The notes beneath the pieces are model-generated. The model ran no database searches, had not been told where the DNA came from, and saw nothing but the letters and a program-made list of their open reading frames with translations. 64,000 nucleotides of DNA from WJMT01 sp964445575. GTDB taxonomy: Bacteria > Acidobacteriota > Aminicenantia > Aminicenantales > Aminicenantaceae. A program made the translations under genes and the position numbers. Shown here piece after piece: positions 17,858 through 27,600 of the stretch. Each line of letters starts with the position of its first letter. Positions within the stretch are counted from its first letter, which is position 1. The stretch covers positions 62,001 through 126,000 of the forward strand of contig CAYULB010000001.1 of the NCBI GenBank assembly GCA_964445575.1, read 5' to 3'.

Positions 17858-19756
17858 TTATAAATATTTATCTTTCCAAATTTCAAACACAAGAAGAGCC
17901 CAAATTTGATGGCTGTTGTTTCTCTTTTTCTTTAAATGATCCTCTATCAATCTTGTGACAGCTTGGGAGTTAAAAAGCCCTTGTTGTTTGATTCTTGTTT
18001 CTTGCAAATAATCCATCATCATGTCCTTCAGTTCAGTCCTCAGCCAGTGTTTTATAGGGATACTAAACCCTTCTTTTTTTCTGTAGATGGTTTCTTTGGG
18101 GAGGAGCCTTTCCATGGTCTTTTTGAAGATCCATTTGCTTGACATTCCCTTGAGTTTGAAATGACCTGGTATTTGAAACAGAAATTCCACAATATGGTGG
18201 TCTAAAAGAGGGACTCTTGTTTCCAAAGAAGCGGCCATACTCATGCGGTCTACCTTGACCAAAATATCATCAACTAAATAGGTGTTCAGATCCAAAAAAA
18301 GCTCTTTGTTTACATCATCATAATTTTTCATTCTATTGAATACAGAGTGAAATGGCTCGATTTGGTGGAGCGGTTTGATACTGTTAATGCTTTTAATAAG
18401 ATCGTTTGAATACAGGGATTTTTTTTCCTCTGGAGAAAGGAAAATCATCCAGCGCAAATGTCTGAGCTTTTTATCCATCTCTATGCCGCGGCTGTATCTC
18501 TGCATTTTGTTCCACAGCCCTTTTTTCTTGGGAGAAGGTGGGAAATTTTTTATCACAGGCGGAAGCAGTTTATGGACCGGATATAAAAATGGATTTTTTG
18601 AAAGCTTCTGGGCCTGATAGTGTTCGTACCCAGCAAACAGTTCGTCACCTCCATCTCCAGATAGAATGACCTTGACATGATTTCTGGCCACTTTAGAAAC
18701 CAAAAAAGTAGGGAATATTGAAAAATCTCCAAACGGTTCGTCTAAATGATGGATTAATTTTTCTGTGAGCTGAAGGATATCCGGTTTCAACATAAATTCT
18801 TTGTGTTCGGTGTTGAACTTGTTGGCAATACCGCGGGCATATTTGAGTTCATTGTAAGTTTCATATTCGAATCCAATGGAAAATGTATTGATCGGTGAGA
18901 CTCCCAGTGTGTGCATGATGCCAACGATAGCGGAAGAATCTATGCCCCCGCTTAGAAAAGCGCCGATAGGGACGTCGCTTATAAGGCGCTGTTTGACTGA
19001 TTTTTTTATTAAGCTAAAAAGTTCCTCCTGAACAGATTCTAATACCCAGGGGTCTTTTTTAGGATTTCTGCTCTCATTTGATTTCAATTGCCAGTAGGTG
19101 CTTATTTTGATTTTTCCGTTTTTATAGACGAGCATGCTTCCTGCTGGAAGTTTAAAAATATTTTCAAAGATGGAAAAGGGAGCCGGAATGTATTCTAGAG
19201 TCAGAAATAGGTCCAGAGCTTGGGCATTCAGGCTGGGCTCTATTTTGGGATAGGAGAGCAGAGCTTTGAGCTCAGAACCAAAGACCAGGGTGCCGTCTTT
19301 GCACAGGGAATAATAAAGGGGCTTGATGCCCAGCCGGTCTCTGATGAGGATAAGTTTTTGGTTGTGCTTATCCCATAGAGACATGGCGAACATTCCATTT
19401 ATCCGGCTCACAAAGTCCATCCCCCACTGTTCATAACTGTGTACAATAGCTTCTGTATCTGTCTGAGTTTTAAATTGATGACCCAGTTGAATCAGCTCTT
19501 TTCGCAGGTCCAAAAAATTATAGATTTCTCCATTATAAGCTGTCCATACTGAAGAATCTTCATTGGAGAGGGGCTGATGTCCTGTTTCAAGGTCAATGAT
19601 GCTCAGCCGCCTCACTCCCAGAGCCACATTGTTTTCTGAATAAATCCCTTGGTCATCAGGACCCCGGTGGATGATTGTCTGGCACATAGAGGATATGATG
19701 TGTTTGGGGATTGGTTTGTGGTTTTCAGGCCGGATGATCCCACAAATTCCACACAT
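17858..19756 (-). CDS. asnB: asparagine synthetase, glutamine-hydrolysing (AsnB family)
   Basis: 632 residues. The protein starts MCGICGI, so Cys2 becomes the N-terminal glutaminase nucleophile; HRGPDDQG and YNGEIYN complete the amidotransferase half (1-about 210). The second half has the PP-loop FLSGGIDSSA and the ATP-binding SGDGGDELFAGY. The family makes asparagine from aspartate and glutamine, but paralogues of the same length modify sugars or lipids in polysaccharide clusters. Here it directly follows a membrane glycosyltransferase-like gene (start 2 bases after that stop), so a role in envelope glycan synthesis is a real alternative. Confidence 0.92.
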   Translation of the reverse strand: MCGICGIIRPENHKPIPKHIISSMCQTIIHRGPDDQGIYSENNVALGVRRLSIIDLETGHQPLSNEDSSVWTAYNGEIYNFLDLRKELIQLGHQFKTQTDTEAIVHSYEQWGMDFVSRINGMFAMSLWDKHNQKLILIRDRLGIKPLYYSLCKDGTLVFGSELKALLSYPKIEPSLNAQALDLFLTLEYIPAPFSIFENIFKLPAGSMLVYKNGKIKISTYWQLKSNESRNPKKDPWVLESVQEELFSLIKKSVKQRLISDVPIGAFLSGGIDSSAIVGIMHTLGVSPINTFSIGFEYETYNELKYARGIANKFNTEHKEFMLKPDILQLTEKLIHHLDEPFGDFSIFPTFLVSKVARNHVKVILSGDGGDELFAGYEHYQAQKLSKNPFLYPVHKLLPPVIKNFPPSPKKKGLWNKMQRYSRGIEMDKKLRHLRWMIFLSPEEKKSLYSNDLIKSINSIKPLHQIEPFHSVFNRMKNYDDVNKELFLDLNTYLVDDILVKVDRMSMAASLETRVPLLDHHIVEFLFQIPGHFKLKGMSSKWIFKKTMERLLPKETIYRKKEGFSIPIKHWLRTELKDMMMDYLQETRIKQQGLFNSQAVTRLIEDHLKKKRNNSHQIWALLVFEIWKDKYL

Positions 19757-19758
19757 GA

Positions 19759-21591
19759 TTAATCAGGGATTTCTCCCCTCTTTGTTTCAATCTCAAAATA
19801 GACTCCCAGATGCCTGCGCTCTTTGGCTTCTTCATTTTCCAGATAAGGAATAGACCCTTTTTGTGCTTTGATAGATAGTTTGTGGAGATGGACCCATTTG
19901 TTCATCTTGAAAACATTTTTGGGAGTAAAAGTGAGAGTTCCGGTCTGTAGTTTGGTCAAAGTAATGCTTTTTTCTTCACCAGCAAACCAGATGGTTATTT
20001 TATTTGAAAGCCTGGGGTTGTTTCTGAGGTGAAAGGTTATTTCTTCGACCGGATAAAAGGTTTTGAGCACCATCTCAGATTTTTTTGATCCCCTGGTATA
20101 AAATCCATCTTTTTCTTCTACAGACCCAGTCCTCGGATGGAAGTTGTCGTCAAGAAAGTACAAAAAGGTATCTTTGACTCCCACTGGCTGTCTGTGAGCA
20201 TAGGGATTGGTGTTGGTGGGGAAATTATTGACTAAAGTCATCTCTACCGGAAGAAGCTTAAAGGGAAACTTTTTAACATGAGTGGCCGGGTAATGGGAGT
20301 GCTGAAGCGGGCTTACCAGAATCTGTCCTATAAAAACAGAGGCAAAGACCCAGCAGAGTGCGATTTCTTTGAAGTCCCGTTTGAAACCTGGGAGAAAGAA
20401 AAAGAAAGGATAAATATTCAAAAAGTAGCGGGTTGCCAGAGCCCCTCCTCCCCCGGCATAATTATCCGGCATCAGAACAATGTATATGAATATTTCTCCA
20501 AAGAGGGCGGCAAGGACCAACCAGTTGAATAAATGTTTTTCCCGAAAGAAAAATAGGATGAGGGCAAGAAAAGCAGGAAAAAAATACCATGTGATTCCTG
20601 CAAATCTTCCAAAAAAATAATAGAATACATTATAGAGGAACACCTTGGGAGGATAGAGGTGTTTTTTGGTGTAATCCCTGCTGGTCATCTCATATCCGGG
20701 TGTGCTCTCAAAAGTGAGATTTTCTTTGGCAAAGGGATATCCCCCTTCTCCGTAAAAGGACTTTCTCTCTCCCCCTTGATAGTTCCAGTCTCCGGTGATC
20801 AGTACATTTCCTCCCCAGAAAAGCGCTGAGACCAGAAGGAACACCAGCGCCATAACAGCGGTTTTGACCCATTGTTTTTTAAGCAGTGAGTAGAGGACCA
20901 CAGGGCCTAAAAGAGCTATGTTGGGAGGTTTGGAAAAGACAGCGATTCCAATAAGCACACAGGCCGCATAATCTGAGAAATCAGAAAGAAGAAAGGATTC
21001 TATTTTGCTTTGGGGCCTGTTTATGCCCTTAGAATTTTTCGGATGAAGCTTGTAAAGCCACAGGAAAAGAGCAAAAAAAGCCAGGGATAAATTGAAAAAA
21101 TCAGGGGTTATCCATAGAAAGTAGACAACAGCAACAGAGGCGAATAGAAAGGTGACGATAAAGGCTAAGGAAAGGCTTTCTGGGTTTGATAAAGAATAGT
21201 AATGATAGCCCATAATAAGAATCAAAAACAGAAGCAGAGAATGGAAAACAAAAAAACCATTGGCACCAAAGATTCTTACAAAAGGAGCGGCAAAGAGGGA
21301 ATATGCAAATGATTTGGCAAAGTAGATCTTTTCTCCCTTCCCTTTTTTTAAAAAGACTCCTAGAGGGCCGGTAGGAAATTTTTTATAATAACGGATGAGG
21401 TCTTTTTTGGTATATTCAATATCTCCGTCATGTCCAATGCTCTGGGTCATCATATAATAGGTTGATTCATCAGAAAACAAAAAATGTTTTTGAAGGGAAT
21501 GGATGTTTATGGATACAGAAGAAGCAAGAGCAAAGAAAAAAATAAATATAATGATGGATTTATATTTATTTATTTTCAAATTCATGAACAT
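19759..21591 (-). CDS. polytopic membrane protein, GT-C glycosyltransferase-like
   Basis: About 610 residues with a dozen hydrophobic helices up to about residue 440 and a soluble beta-rich C-terminal part (about 450-610). Acidic residues follow the first helix (FLFSDESTYYM), as in GT-C enzymes such as ArnT and PMT that move sugars from polyprenyl phosphates on the outer face of the membrane. No closer family can be named. I use the ATG at 21591; an upstream TTG at 21621 is in frame but weak. It is the first gene of a two-gene unit with asnB. Confidence 0.65.
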   Translation of the reverse strand: MFMNLKINKYKSIIIFIFFFALASSVSINIHSLQKHFLFSDESTYYMMTQSIGHDGDIEYTKKDLIRYYKKFPTGPLGVFLKKGKGEKIYFAKSFAYSLFAAPFVRIFGANGFFVFHSLLLFLILIMGYHYYSLSNPESLSLAFIVTFLFASVAVVYFLWITPDFFNLSLAFFALFLWLYKLHPKNSKGINRPQSKIESFLLSDFSDYAACVLIGIAVFSKPPNIALLGPVVLYSLLKKQWVKTAVMALVFLLVSALFWGGNVLITGDWNYQGGERKSFYGEGGYPFAKENLTFESTPGYEMTSRDYTKKHLYPPKVFLYNVFYYFFGRFAGITWYFFPAFLALILFFFREKHLFNWLVLAALFGEIFIYIVLMPDNYAGGGGALATRYFLNIYPFFFFLPGFKRDFKEIALCWVFASVFIGQILVSPLQHSHYPATHVKKFPFKLLPVEMTLVNNFPTNTNPYAHRQPVGVKDTFLYFLDDNFHPRTGSVEEKDGFYTRGSKKSEMVLKTFYPVEEITFHLRNNPRLSNKITIWFAGEEKSITLTKLQTGTLTFTPKNVFKMNKWVHLHKLSIKAQKGSIPYLENEEAKERRHLGVYFEIETKRGEIPD

Positions 21592-21741
21592 ACCATTACC
21601 ATACTCTTCTGAGAAATTCAACTGGCCCTTTGGGAATCAGAAAGGAAAAATGAAGGATTAGTCTTTAAAGGGGAGACGCACTCCTTCCTTAAGAGCAGTT
21701 TTAATTAAAAATATAGCCCTTCAATTCACCCTTATTATGTA

Positions 21742-21769
21742 TTGACTAAATATAAATAAAATATAATAC
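21742..21769 (+). promoter_or_regulatory. candidate sigma70-type promoter upstream of the minor-pilin operon
   Basis: TTGACT (21742-21747), 16-base spacer, TAATAC (21764-21769), in an A/T-rich stretch. It points to the small open frame at 21794 and the pilin genes beyond. In the rest of the 325-bp intergenic region an inverted repeat AAAAGTGA/TCACTTTT (21811-21818, 21828-21835) is also visible. Confidence 0.5.
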
Positions 21770-21793
21770 TATCTGTATAGAAAAGAGGGAGAA

Positions 21794-21883
21794 ATGGCAG
21801 CTTATGTCAAAAAAGTGATGGATTTTGTCACTTTTAAGACAATTGGATTTTTAAGTGTTGAAAAGACGGCCACTTATGAGTAA
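21794..21883 (+). CDS. possible 29-residue small protein or leader peptide
   Basis: ATG at 21794 is preceded by GAGGGAGAA, a good ribosome-binding site, and by a promoter 25 bases upstream. It encodes 29 residues (MAAYVKKVMDFVTFKTIGF then SVEKTATYE) with an amphipathic pattern and no known motif. It ends 33 bases before the first pilin gene. A short inverted repeat lies inside it, so it could equally be a regulatory leader. It is too short for codon evidence. Confidence 0.4.
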   Translation: MAAYVKKVMDFVTFKTIGFLSVEKTATYE

Positions 21884-21916
21884 AATTAACCAAAACTAAG
21901 GGCGGGTTAAAAAATT

Positions 21917-22438
21917 ATGATTGAAAAAAGAGAATTTAACAAGGAGCAGGGTGTCACTCTTTTGGAGACTTTGGTGGTTCTGGCTCTTATGGGGATGATT
22001 TTAGCCTGGTCTTTTCCGAGCATACTGAATACCCTGGAAACCCGAAACCTGGAAAACACAGCCAGAGAAGTCTTAACCACTCTTCAGCGAGCTAAATATC
22101 TGGCCGTAGAGAAAAAAGTGCTTTACCGGGTCCGGTTTTTTAATGACAATGGACCTTGGCAGTATGTGATTGAAACAGAGAGTTCCCCTGGAAACTGGGT
22201 CACCTCTCCGGGTTTTATTCCAAAGACCATATCCACAAAATTCAATGTGACCATGAGTCTCCCTTCTAATATCGTTACGTTTTCTTCCATGGGACTGGTC
22301 ACGGATTTCACAACAGATCAGAATTCAGTAACCATCCAGAGCCCAAAATTGAACAATTACAATCAACCGGACCTCCGGACTGTGAGTGTTTTTGGGGGGG
22401 GATCCATAAGATATGAAGAAAGCCAAAGTGAAGGATGA
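21917..22438 (+). CDS. fimT: minor pilin, FimT/GspH type
   Basis: 173 residues with a class III prepilin leader: cleavage expected before V in the segment QGVTLLETLVVLALMGMI, E at +5, followed by the single hydrophobic helix. The downstream LENTAREVLTTLQRAKYLAVEK is the usual FimT/GspH alpha-helix and the rest is beta-sheet (SMGLVTDF). Minor pilins of this kind prime pilus assembly at the tip. First gene of a tight operon; the next start overlaps its stop. Confidence 0.88.
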   Translation: MIEKREFNKEQGVTLLETLVVLALMGMILAWSFPSILNTLETRNLENTAREVLTTLQRAKYLAVEKKVLYRVRFFNDNGPWQYVIETESSPGNWVTSPGFIPKTISTKFNVTMSLPSNIVTFSSMGLVTDFTTDQNSVTIQSPKLNNYNQPDLRTVSVFGGGSIRYEESQSEG

Positions 22439-22902
22439 TGAAAATGAATAAATCACCTTTAAAACATAAAATTTTTCGCAGAAAAGCAGGGGCCAGAAAA
22501 GGATTCTCTCTCATAGAAGCTGTGGTTGGGATTGCCCTGATGGGCGTAGCGGCCCTGGGCTTGGCTCAGCTTTTTACTTACAGCATCTTGGTCAATTCCC
22601 GGGCTGATGAAATATCCAATGCTACCTTTTTAGCCCAGCAGCAGATAGATTCATTAAGAACTTTAACCTCTGCAGAGTTGAATTTACTGACCACTGGGAA
22701 AATAGACGAGCTTCTGGATAACAATAATGACGGGACCTATGATTATCGAAGGATCACAGAAGTACAGCTGGTTTCTGATATGTGGGAAGTGAAAGTGATT
22801 GTTTTTCCCGGCGAAAACGAGGGAGTGAGTGCGGATGTACTGTTTCAAAATCCTGCCCAGTATCACGCGATGGCCAATATAAGCACGGTGATAAGCCGTT
22901 GA
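22435..22902 (+). CDS. pilV: minor pilin, PilV/GspI type
   Basis: 155 residues. The prepilin motif RKGFSLIEAVVGIALMGVA carries G/F cleavage and E at +5; then LAQQQIDSLRTL gives the second half of the helix typical of PilV. Overlaps fimT by four bases (ATGA). Expected to be processed by the prepilin peptidase at 28981-29748 and to form part of the pilus tip with the other minor pilins. Confidence 0.87.
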   Translation: MMKMNKSPLKHKIFRRKAGARKGFSLIEAVVGIALMGVAALGLAQLFTYSILVNSRADEISNATFLAQQQIDSLRTLTSAELNLLTTGKIDELLDNNNDGTYDYRRITEVQLVSDMWEVKVIVFPGENEGVSADVLFQNPAQYHAMANISTVISR

Positions 22903-22920
22903 TAAGAGAATAAGGGACCA

Positions 22921-24027
22921 ATGACAATGAGACAAAAAACAAGGAAACCAAAAAAGGGGTTCACTCTGGTTGAATTTATGGTCGCCAGTGTGGTACTCCT
23001 GGTGGTGGTGCTGGGAGGGTTGGCTCTTTATATGCAGAGCAACCGGATATCCGTAGATCAGCAGAATTTCGCTGAACTCCAGCATGATGTGCGCTCCGGC
23101 ATGTTTTTTATATCCAGAGACATAAGGTCTGCCGGAGTGGGAATGCCTCAGGAGTTTGTGGGATATTTTATGGAAGGCCAGGATAATGAATCCCAGGGAG
23201 AAGAGGTGGAGCCTGACCGGCTGATGATTATGGGGAACTTGGAAGACCCTTTGAATATTTCCATACAGGATTATCAGGGAGCTGCAGCAACAGCGGCGCT
23301 GGAAGATTACAGCTTTGAGCAGTATCCCTATCCAGACAGTTTTTATGAGGATGAAATAGTGATTGTCCTTCCCAATCCAGATTCAGGATGCAGAAATGCT
23401 GAGATAAGGCAGATCACTCATGTGACCCATTCTGCTACCGGAATCAATGAGATGTTTAATTTTTCTTATGGATTAGCCAAGGAGTTTGATCCTCCGCAGG
23501 GATTAAAGGGTACCTGTCCCTCTTCTAATGATTATGATGGAGGAATGATCGCTTTTGTGGATGTTAAGGAATACTGGCTTGATGTAACGGGAAATTATCC
23601 CGGGCTTACTGCTGGAGAGGACGGATACATCGGAGGGGGAGTGGGAAATGTTTTGTATGTGACTCACAATGGAGTCCACAAACCACTGGCTCAAAATGTG
23701 GAAAACCTTCAGTTTCAGTACAACGGAGACTTGGATGATGACGGGGAGCTGGATGGTTTTATGGACTGGCAGAATGGAGTCTGGAACGGCGACCCTACCA
23801 TAGTGAGTAGGATTTCTCAGGTCAGAATCATGGTTTTGGGACGAACTGCAGAGCGCTATCATTCGGTGTCTGGAACCCCTCCGGATAATCTTCATCTGTA
23901 TCGACGTCCTTCTTTGGCCAACAGTCCGGGAAGCAGTGAGGACGACCTTCACCGCCGGTTTTTGCTGGAATCCACTGCCAATGTGAGAAATAAAACCCTG
24001 AATCTCTACAATGTGGGAACCCGATAA
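22921..24027 (+). CDS. pilW: minor pilin, PilW/GspJ type
   Basis: 368 residues, the long minor pilin of the set. The prepilin motif KKGFTLVEFMVASVVLLVV is followed by LQHDVRSGMFFISRDIRSAG, the family's conserved 'RDLRxAG' helix. The C-terminal half is beta-rich with a Dxxxx-Asp loop (LDDDGELDGF). AAGGGA precedes the ATG. PilW normally works with PilX and PilY1, which follow here. Confidence 0.9.
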   Translation: MTMRQKTRKPKKGFTLVEFMVASVVLLVVVLGGLALYMQSNRISVDQQNFAELQHDVRSGMFFISRDIRSAGVGMPQEFVGYFMEGQDNESQGEEVEPDRLMIMGNLEDPLNISIQDYQGAAATAALEDYSFEQYPYPDSFYEDEIVIVLPNPDSGCRNAEIRQITHVTHSATGINEMFNFSYGLAKEFDPPQGLKGTCPSSNDYDGGMIAFVDVKEYWLDVTGNYPGLTAGEDGYIGGGVGNVLYVTHNGVHKPLAQNVENLQFQYNGDLDDDGELDGFMDWQNGVWNGDPTIVSRISQVRIMVLGRTAERYHSVSGTPPDNLHLYRRPSLANSPGSSEDDLHRRFLLESTANVRNKTLNLYNVGTR

Positions 24028-24040
24028 AAAGGATAAACAG

Positions 24041-24643
24041 ATGAAAAGACCCAATAAAATTTATGATTTATCCGTGCCCGAAAAGGAAAAAGGAGTGGGC
24101 TTGATCATTGTGATCATGCTGCTGGCCTTTATGCTGGGAACCGGGATGGTTCTCATGACCGTGACCAGCTCAGGTTCCAAAGTGGCTGGAAATATCCGTT
24201 CCCACCAGGAAGCTTTCAATTCAGCAGAGGCGGGGTTTGATGCGGCATGGTCAGCGCTGAACGATGCTTTTGGTTCAGCCCAGTGGATCAGTTTTGACGG
24301 CCATTATCTTATCGAACCTGCAGGGATTGATGATCCCCAATCTGAGTATTATTTTCGAAAATTAACTGATGAGGAGATTTTAAATTTCATTGATTCAGAC
24401 GGAGATGGAAGCCCAGATGTCAGCCATGTTCTTTTCTGCAGGCAGCCGTTTCTAAGAGACGAAAACGGAGAATTTGACCTGCGCTATACTTACACCGTGT
24501 TTTTAATTGATGACGAGGCTGTGGCAGGAACACCAGATGCCGGCGATGCCATTATGGTGTGCATTGGAACGGCCGGAACCGGAAGCACCATGTCCACTTC
24601 CAGAATTGAAATCGAATTGGCTATTGGAGTGTCTGGCACATAA
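24041..24643 (+). CDS. pilX: minor pilin, PilX type
   Basis: About 200 residues. I start it at the ATG at 24041, which has AAGGA seven bases upstream; an upstream ATG at 24011 inside pilW is less likely. The hydrophobic helix (KGVGLIIVIMLLAFMLGTGM) is followed by RSHQEAFNSAEAGFDAAW, the 'A-E-A-G' helix diagnostic of PilX. The prepilin motif is atypical in lacking E at +5, as is common in PilX. It sits directly before the PilY1-like gene. Confidence 0.87.
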   Translation: MKRPNKIYDLSVPEKEKGVGLIIVIMLLAFMLGTGMVLMTVTSSGSKVAGNIRSHQEAFNSAEAGFDAAWSALNDAFGSAQWISFDGHYLIEPAGIDDPQSEYYFRKLTDEEILNFIDSDGDGSPDVSHVLFCRQPFLRDENGEFDLRYTYTVFLIDDEAVAGTPDAGDAIMVCIGTAGTGSTMSTSRIEIELAIGVSGT

Positions 24644-24687
24644 CAAAATCATTGTTGATTTTTATTAAATAAAGAAAGAGGGAAGCT

Positions 24688-27600
24688 ATGAGAAAACTAA
24701 GGAAAAAAAAGATATTTTTACCCATATTGTTTTTTATTTTTGCAGGGCTGGTGTATCTCTTTGTATCTGCTCAGGAAGATGTTTGTGAAGAGGAGTTTTT
24801 CTTTTTTGAGGATCATTTTGATACCACTGATTTTAAAGCCCCTCAGAGTACAGTGACCTGGACCGGGAACGGTGAGATCACCTTAAACTGGCTGGGAGCC
24901 AACTTTGAAGTCACTGAGCCTTCGGGAATGGGTGCAAAAATATACGTTTGTGATGCCGGAGACTTTGACGGGGATGGAAGACCTGACCTTATGGGTCTGG
25001 ATATCGCCAACGACTACCGGTTGGTTCTGGTCCGGAACGATTACCTTGATCCGGATGGCGACGGCTATGACGACGATGGAATTGTGTTTCAGGTTGATCC
25101 CACAGAAGTGTACGATGATGGATTTACCTGCGGGCCTGCCACCATCACTGTGGCGGATTACAACAATGACGGGCTTCTTGATTTTTTCTTCATGAAAAAC
25201 AGAAAAGATGAGTTTGCTTATACTGAATTTGTGGCCACTATGTTTATCAACAGAGGAACAGAAACAGACCCGGATTTCGGATCTCAGTCTTACGGCCAAA
25301 ACTTAGACTTTACCAACCGGTTCAAAGATGAAGGGATTTATATCAACTGGGCCGCAGACCACTTCTGCTCAGTGGATATAGACCAGGACGGGGATATGGA
25401 TATTTTGGTGGCCAGTCAGGACAAAGTGTTTCTGGTGAGAAATCCGGGCACAGAACCGGGTCAGTTTAAATTAAATAATTTTGAAATCAGTGAACTCAAT
25501 TATGACCAAAGAACCGGCTATACCTCTGGTATCGGAGGTTCCTCAGTGGATGCTGGTGATTTTGATAATGACGGGGACATTGATGTGATAGTGGGATCGG
25601 GAGAAGGAAGATATGACTATGTTGTTTTTTATGAAAACGACGGGACAGAAGGCTTTACCCGCCATGACCTTCCCATTCCTTATCCTGAAGCCACAGGAAC
25701 CATTGCCACCTGTGTGGCTGATTTTGACCACAACGGTTATCTGGATATATTCGGAGCCACTGATAAATGGAAAGGTGGTCATGATGCACGTATGTGGATC
25801 ATGAAAAACCAGGGCATGGTGGATGGGGAGCTTCAGTTTGATTTTGTATGCTTGAACGACTGCCAACCGATTCTGCCCTCTCCTCATGATGTGGATATGA
25901 GCGCTGTCCTTGATTATGACGGGGATGGGGACATGGATGTGATTCTGGCCGATGCCAATCATTCCGGAGACTATTATCTTATCATCAATCAGCTGGCTCA
26001 GGTGTATACCCTACACGGCGAAGCCATTTCCACCAATGTCTCTCCTGACCTTGACTACAACCTCCACTCCATAACCAAAGTGCGCCTCAGTGCTTTGGAT
26101 CAATACGTAAGAGGAGGGTCCAGCGAGGGTTTGACGGTGACTCTTTATGTATCCAATAACGGAGGAAAAGACTGGGAATTTTTCCGTGAATTTGAAGGAA
26201 GTGAGATTGAAAACTATTCCACCGAGGACTGGCATTACTTCAATCATTTTGGCTCCATGTTGAAATGGAAGGCAGTATTGACTGCGGAAGAAGACGAAAT
26301 GGAGGAATTTGACGGAGCCTCTTATGAGACTCCAGTGCTTACCCATATAGAACTGGAGTTCGCTGTGGTGGAGCGGAGAGAATATTCCAGGACCTCTGTG
26401 GCAGCCGAGCTTATTGATGAAGAAGGCCAGCCCATTAAGCTCATCATCGGAGGGTCTTTTTACTTTCCTGGTTGGCAGGGTCATCTCAGAGCCTATGATG
26501 TCACAGATATGACAGCTGTGAGCTCCTCATATTCTGAGCTCACTACCATAAGTCGTCCTGACCTTGACTCAGAATCAGGGAGGGAAATCGTGGCCGAAGG
26601 AGTGACTATAAAGTGGAATGCCGGAGAGCTCCTTAATGACCGCTCTTATTTGGATCGGACTATTTACACGGCCTTAGAAGACGGTGAAGGACAGATCAGC
26701 CGGATTGATTTCACCACATCCAATGTAGAGCAGTTAAAGTCCCTTCTGAACGATCAGCAGAATGACAATGAAGGATTGATTGACTTTGTGAGAGGCAGGG
26801 ACAGGGAGTGGAAGCTGGGAGACATCAACCATTCCAATCCCGTAGTGGTAGGGCCCCCCAACAACGACGCCTCTATAATGGGTTCGGGTTATTCCACTTT
26901 TGTGGAAGCCTGGTCAGATAGAGAAAAAATGATCATTGTAGGTGCCAATGACGGCATGATCCACTGTTTTCGAATTTTAACCGGCGAAGAAGTATGGGGA
27001 TATATCCCTAATAATCTTCTCTCCAAGCTCAGGAACATGAGGCCAGTGGATGAAGCCACAGGAGACAGATATTTTTTACGTGATGTTTATATAGATGGAA
27101 GTCCTGTGGTAGAGGATGTTTTTGTGAACGGCGAGTGGAAAACCGTGCTCATATCCGGTCAGGGACGTGGAAGAGGAAGTGCCATAGGAGAAGGAGCTAC
27201 AGGCAACTATTATTTCGCCTTGGATATTACTGATATTGAGAATCCTCAGCCCTTATGGGAGTTTACAGATGAAAAGATGGGAGAGACCTGGTCGGTTCCT
27301 GTGATCGGCAGAATCACTAAGGACGGACAGGACACCTGGGCCGCTCTTATGGGTTCTGGATATGATAATGTAGAGGGACAGGGATTGCAGGGAAACCGTT
27401 TTTATGCCGTGGATATTGCGAGCGGTGAAAAATTTTACAGCTTTGATGCAGAACCAGAGATAGACACTCAGAGTGGTTGGTCTAATTCAAAGAATGTGGT
27501 GTGTTCTCTGCCCGGTTCTCCAGGAATCATTGATACGGATAACAATGGTTATGCTGACCGGGTATATATTGGAGATACTGAGGGACGGATGTGGAAAGTG

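Noticed and set aside
24883..26484. Long antisense frames opposite the pilY1 gene
   Set aside because: They come from the Asp-rich repeat codons read backwards; no ribosome sites and no recognisable protein.
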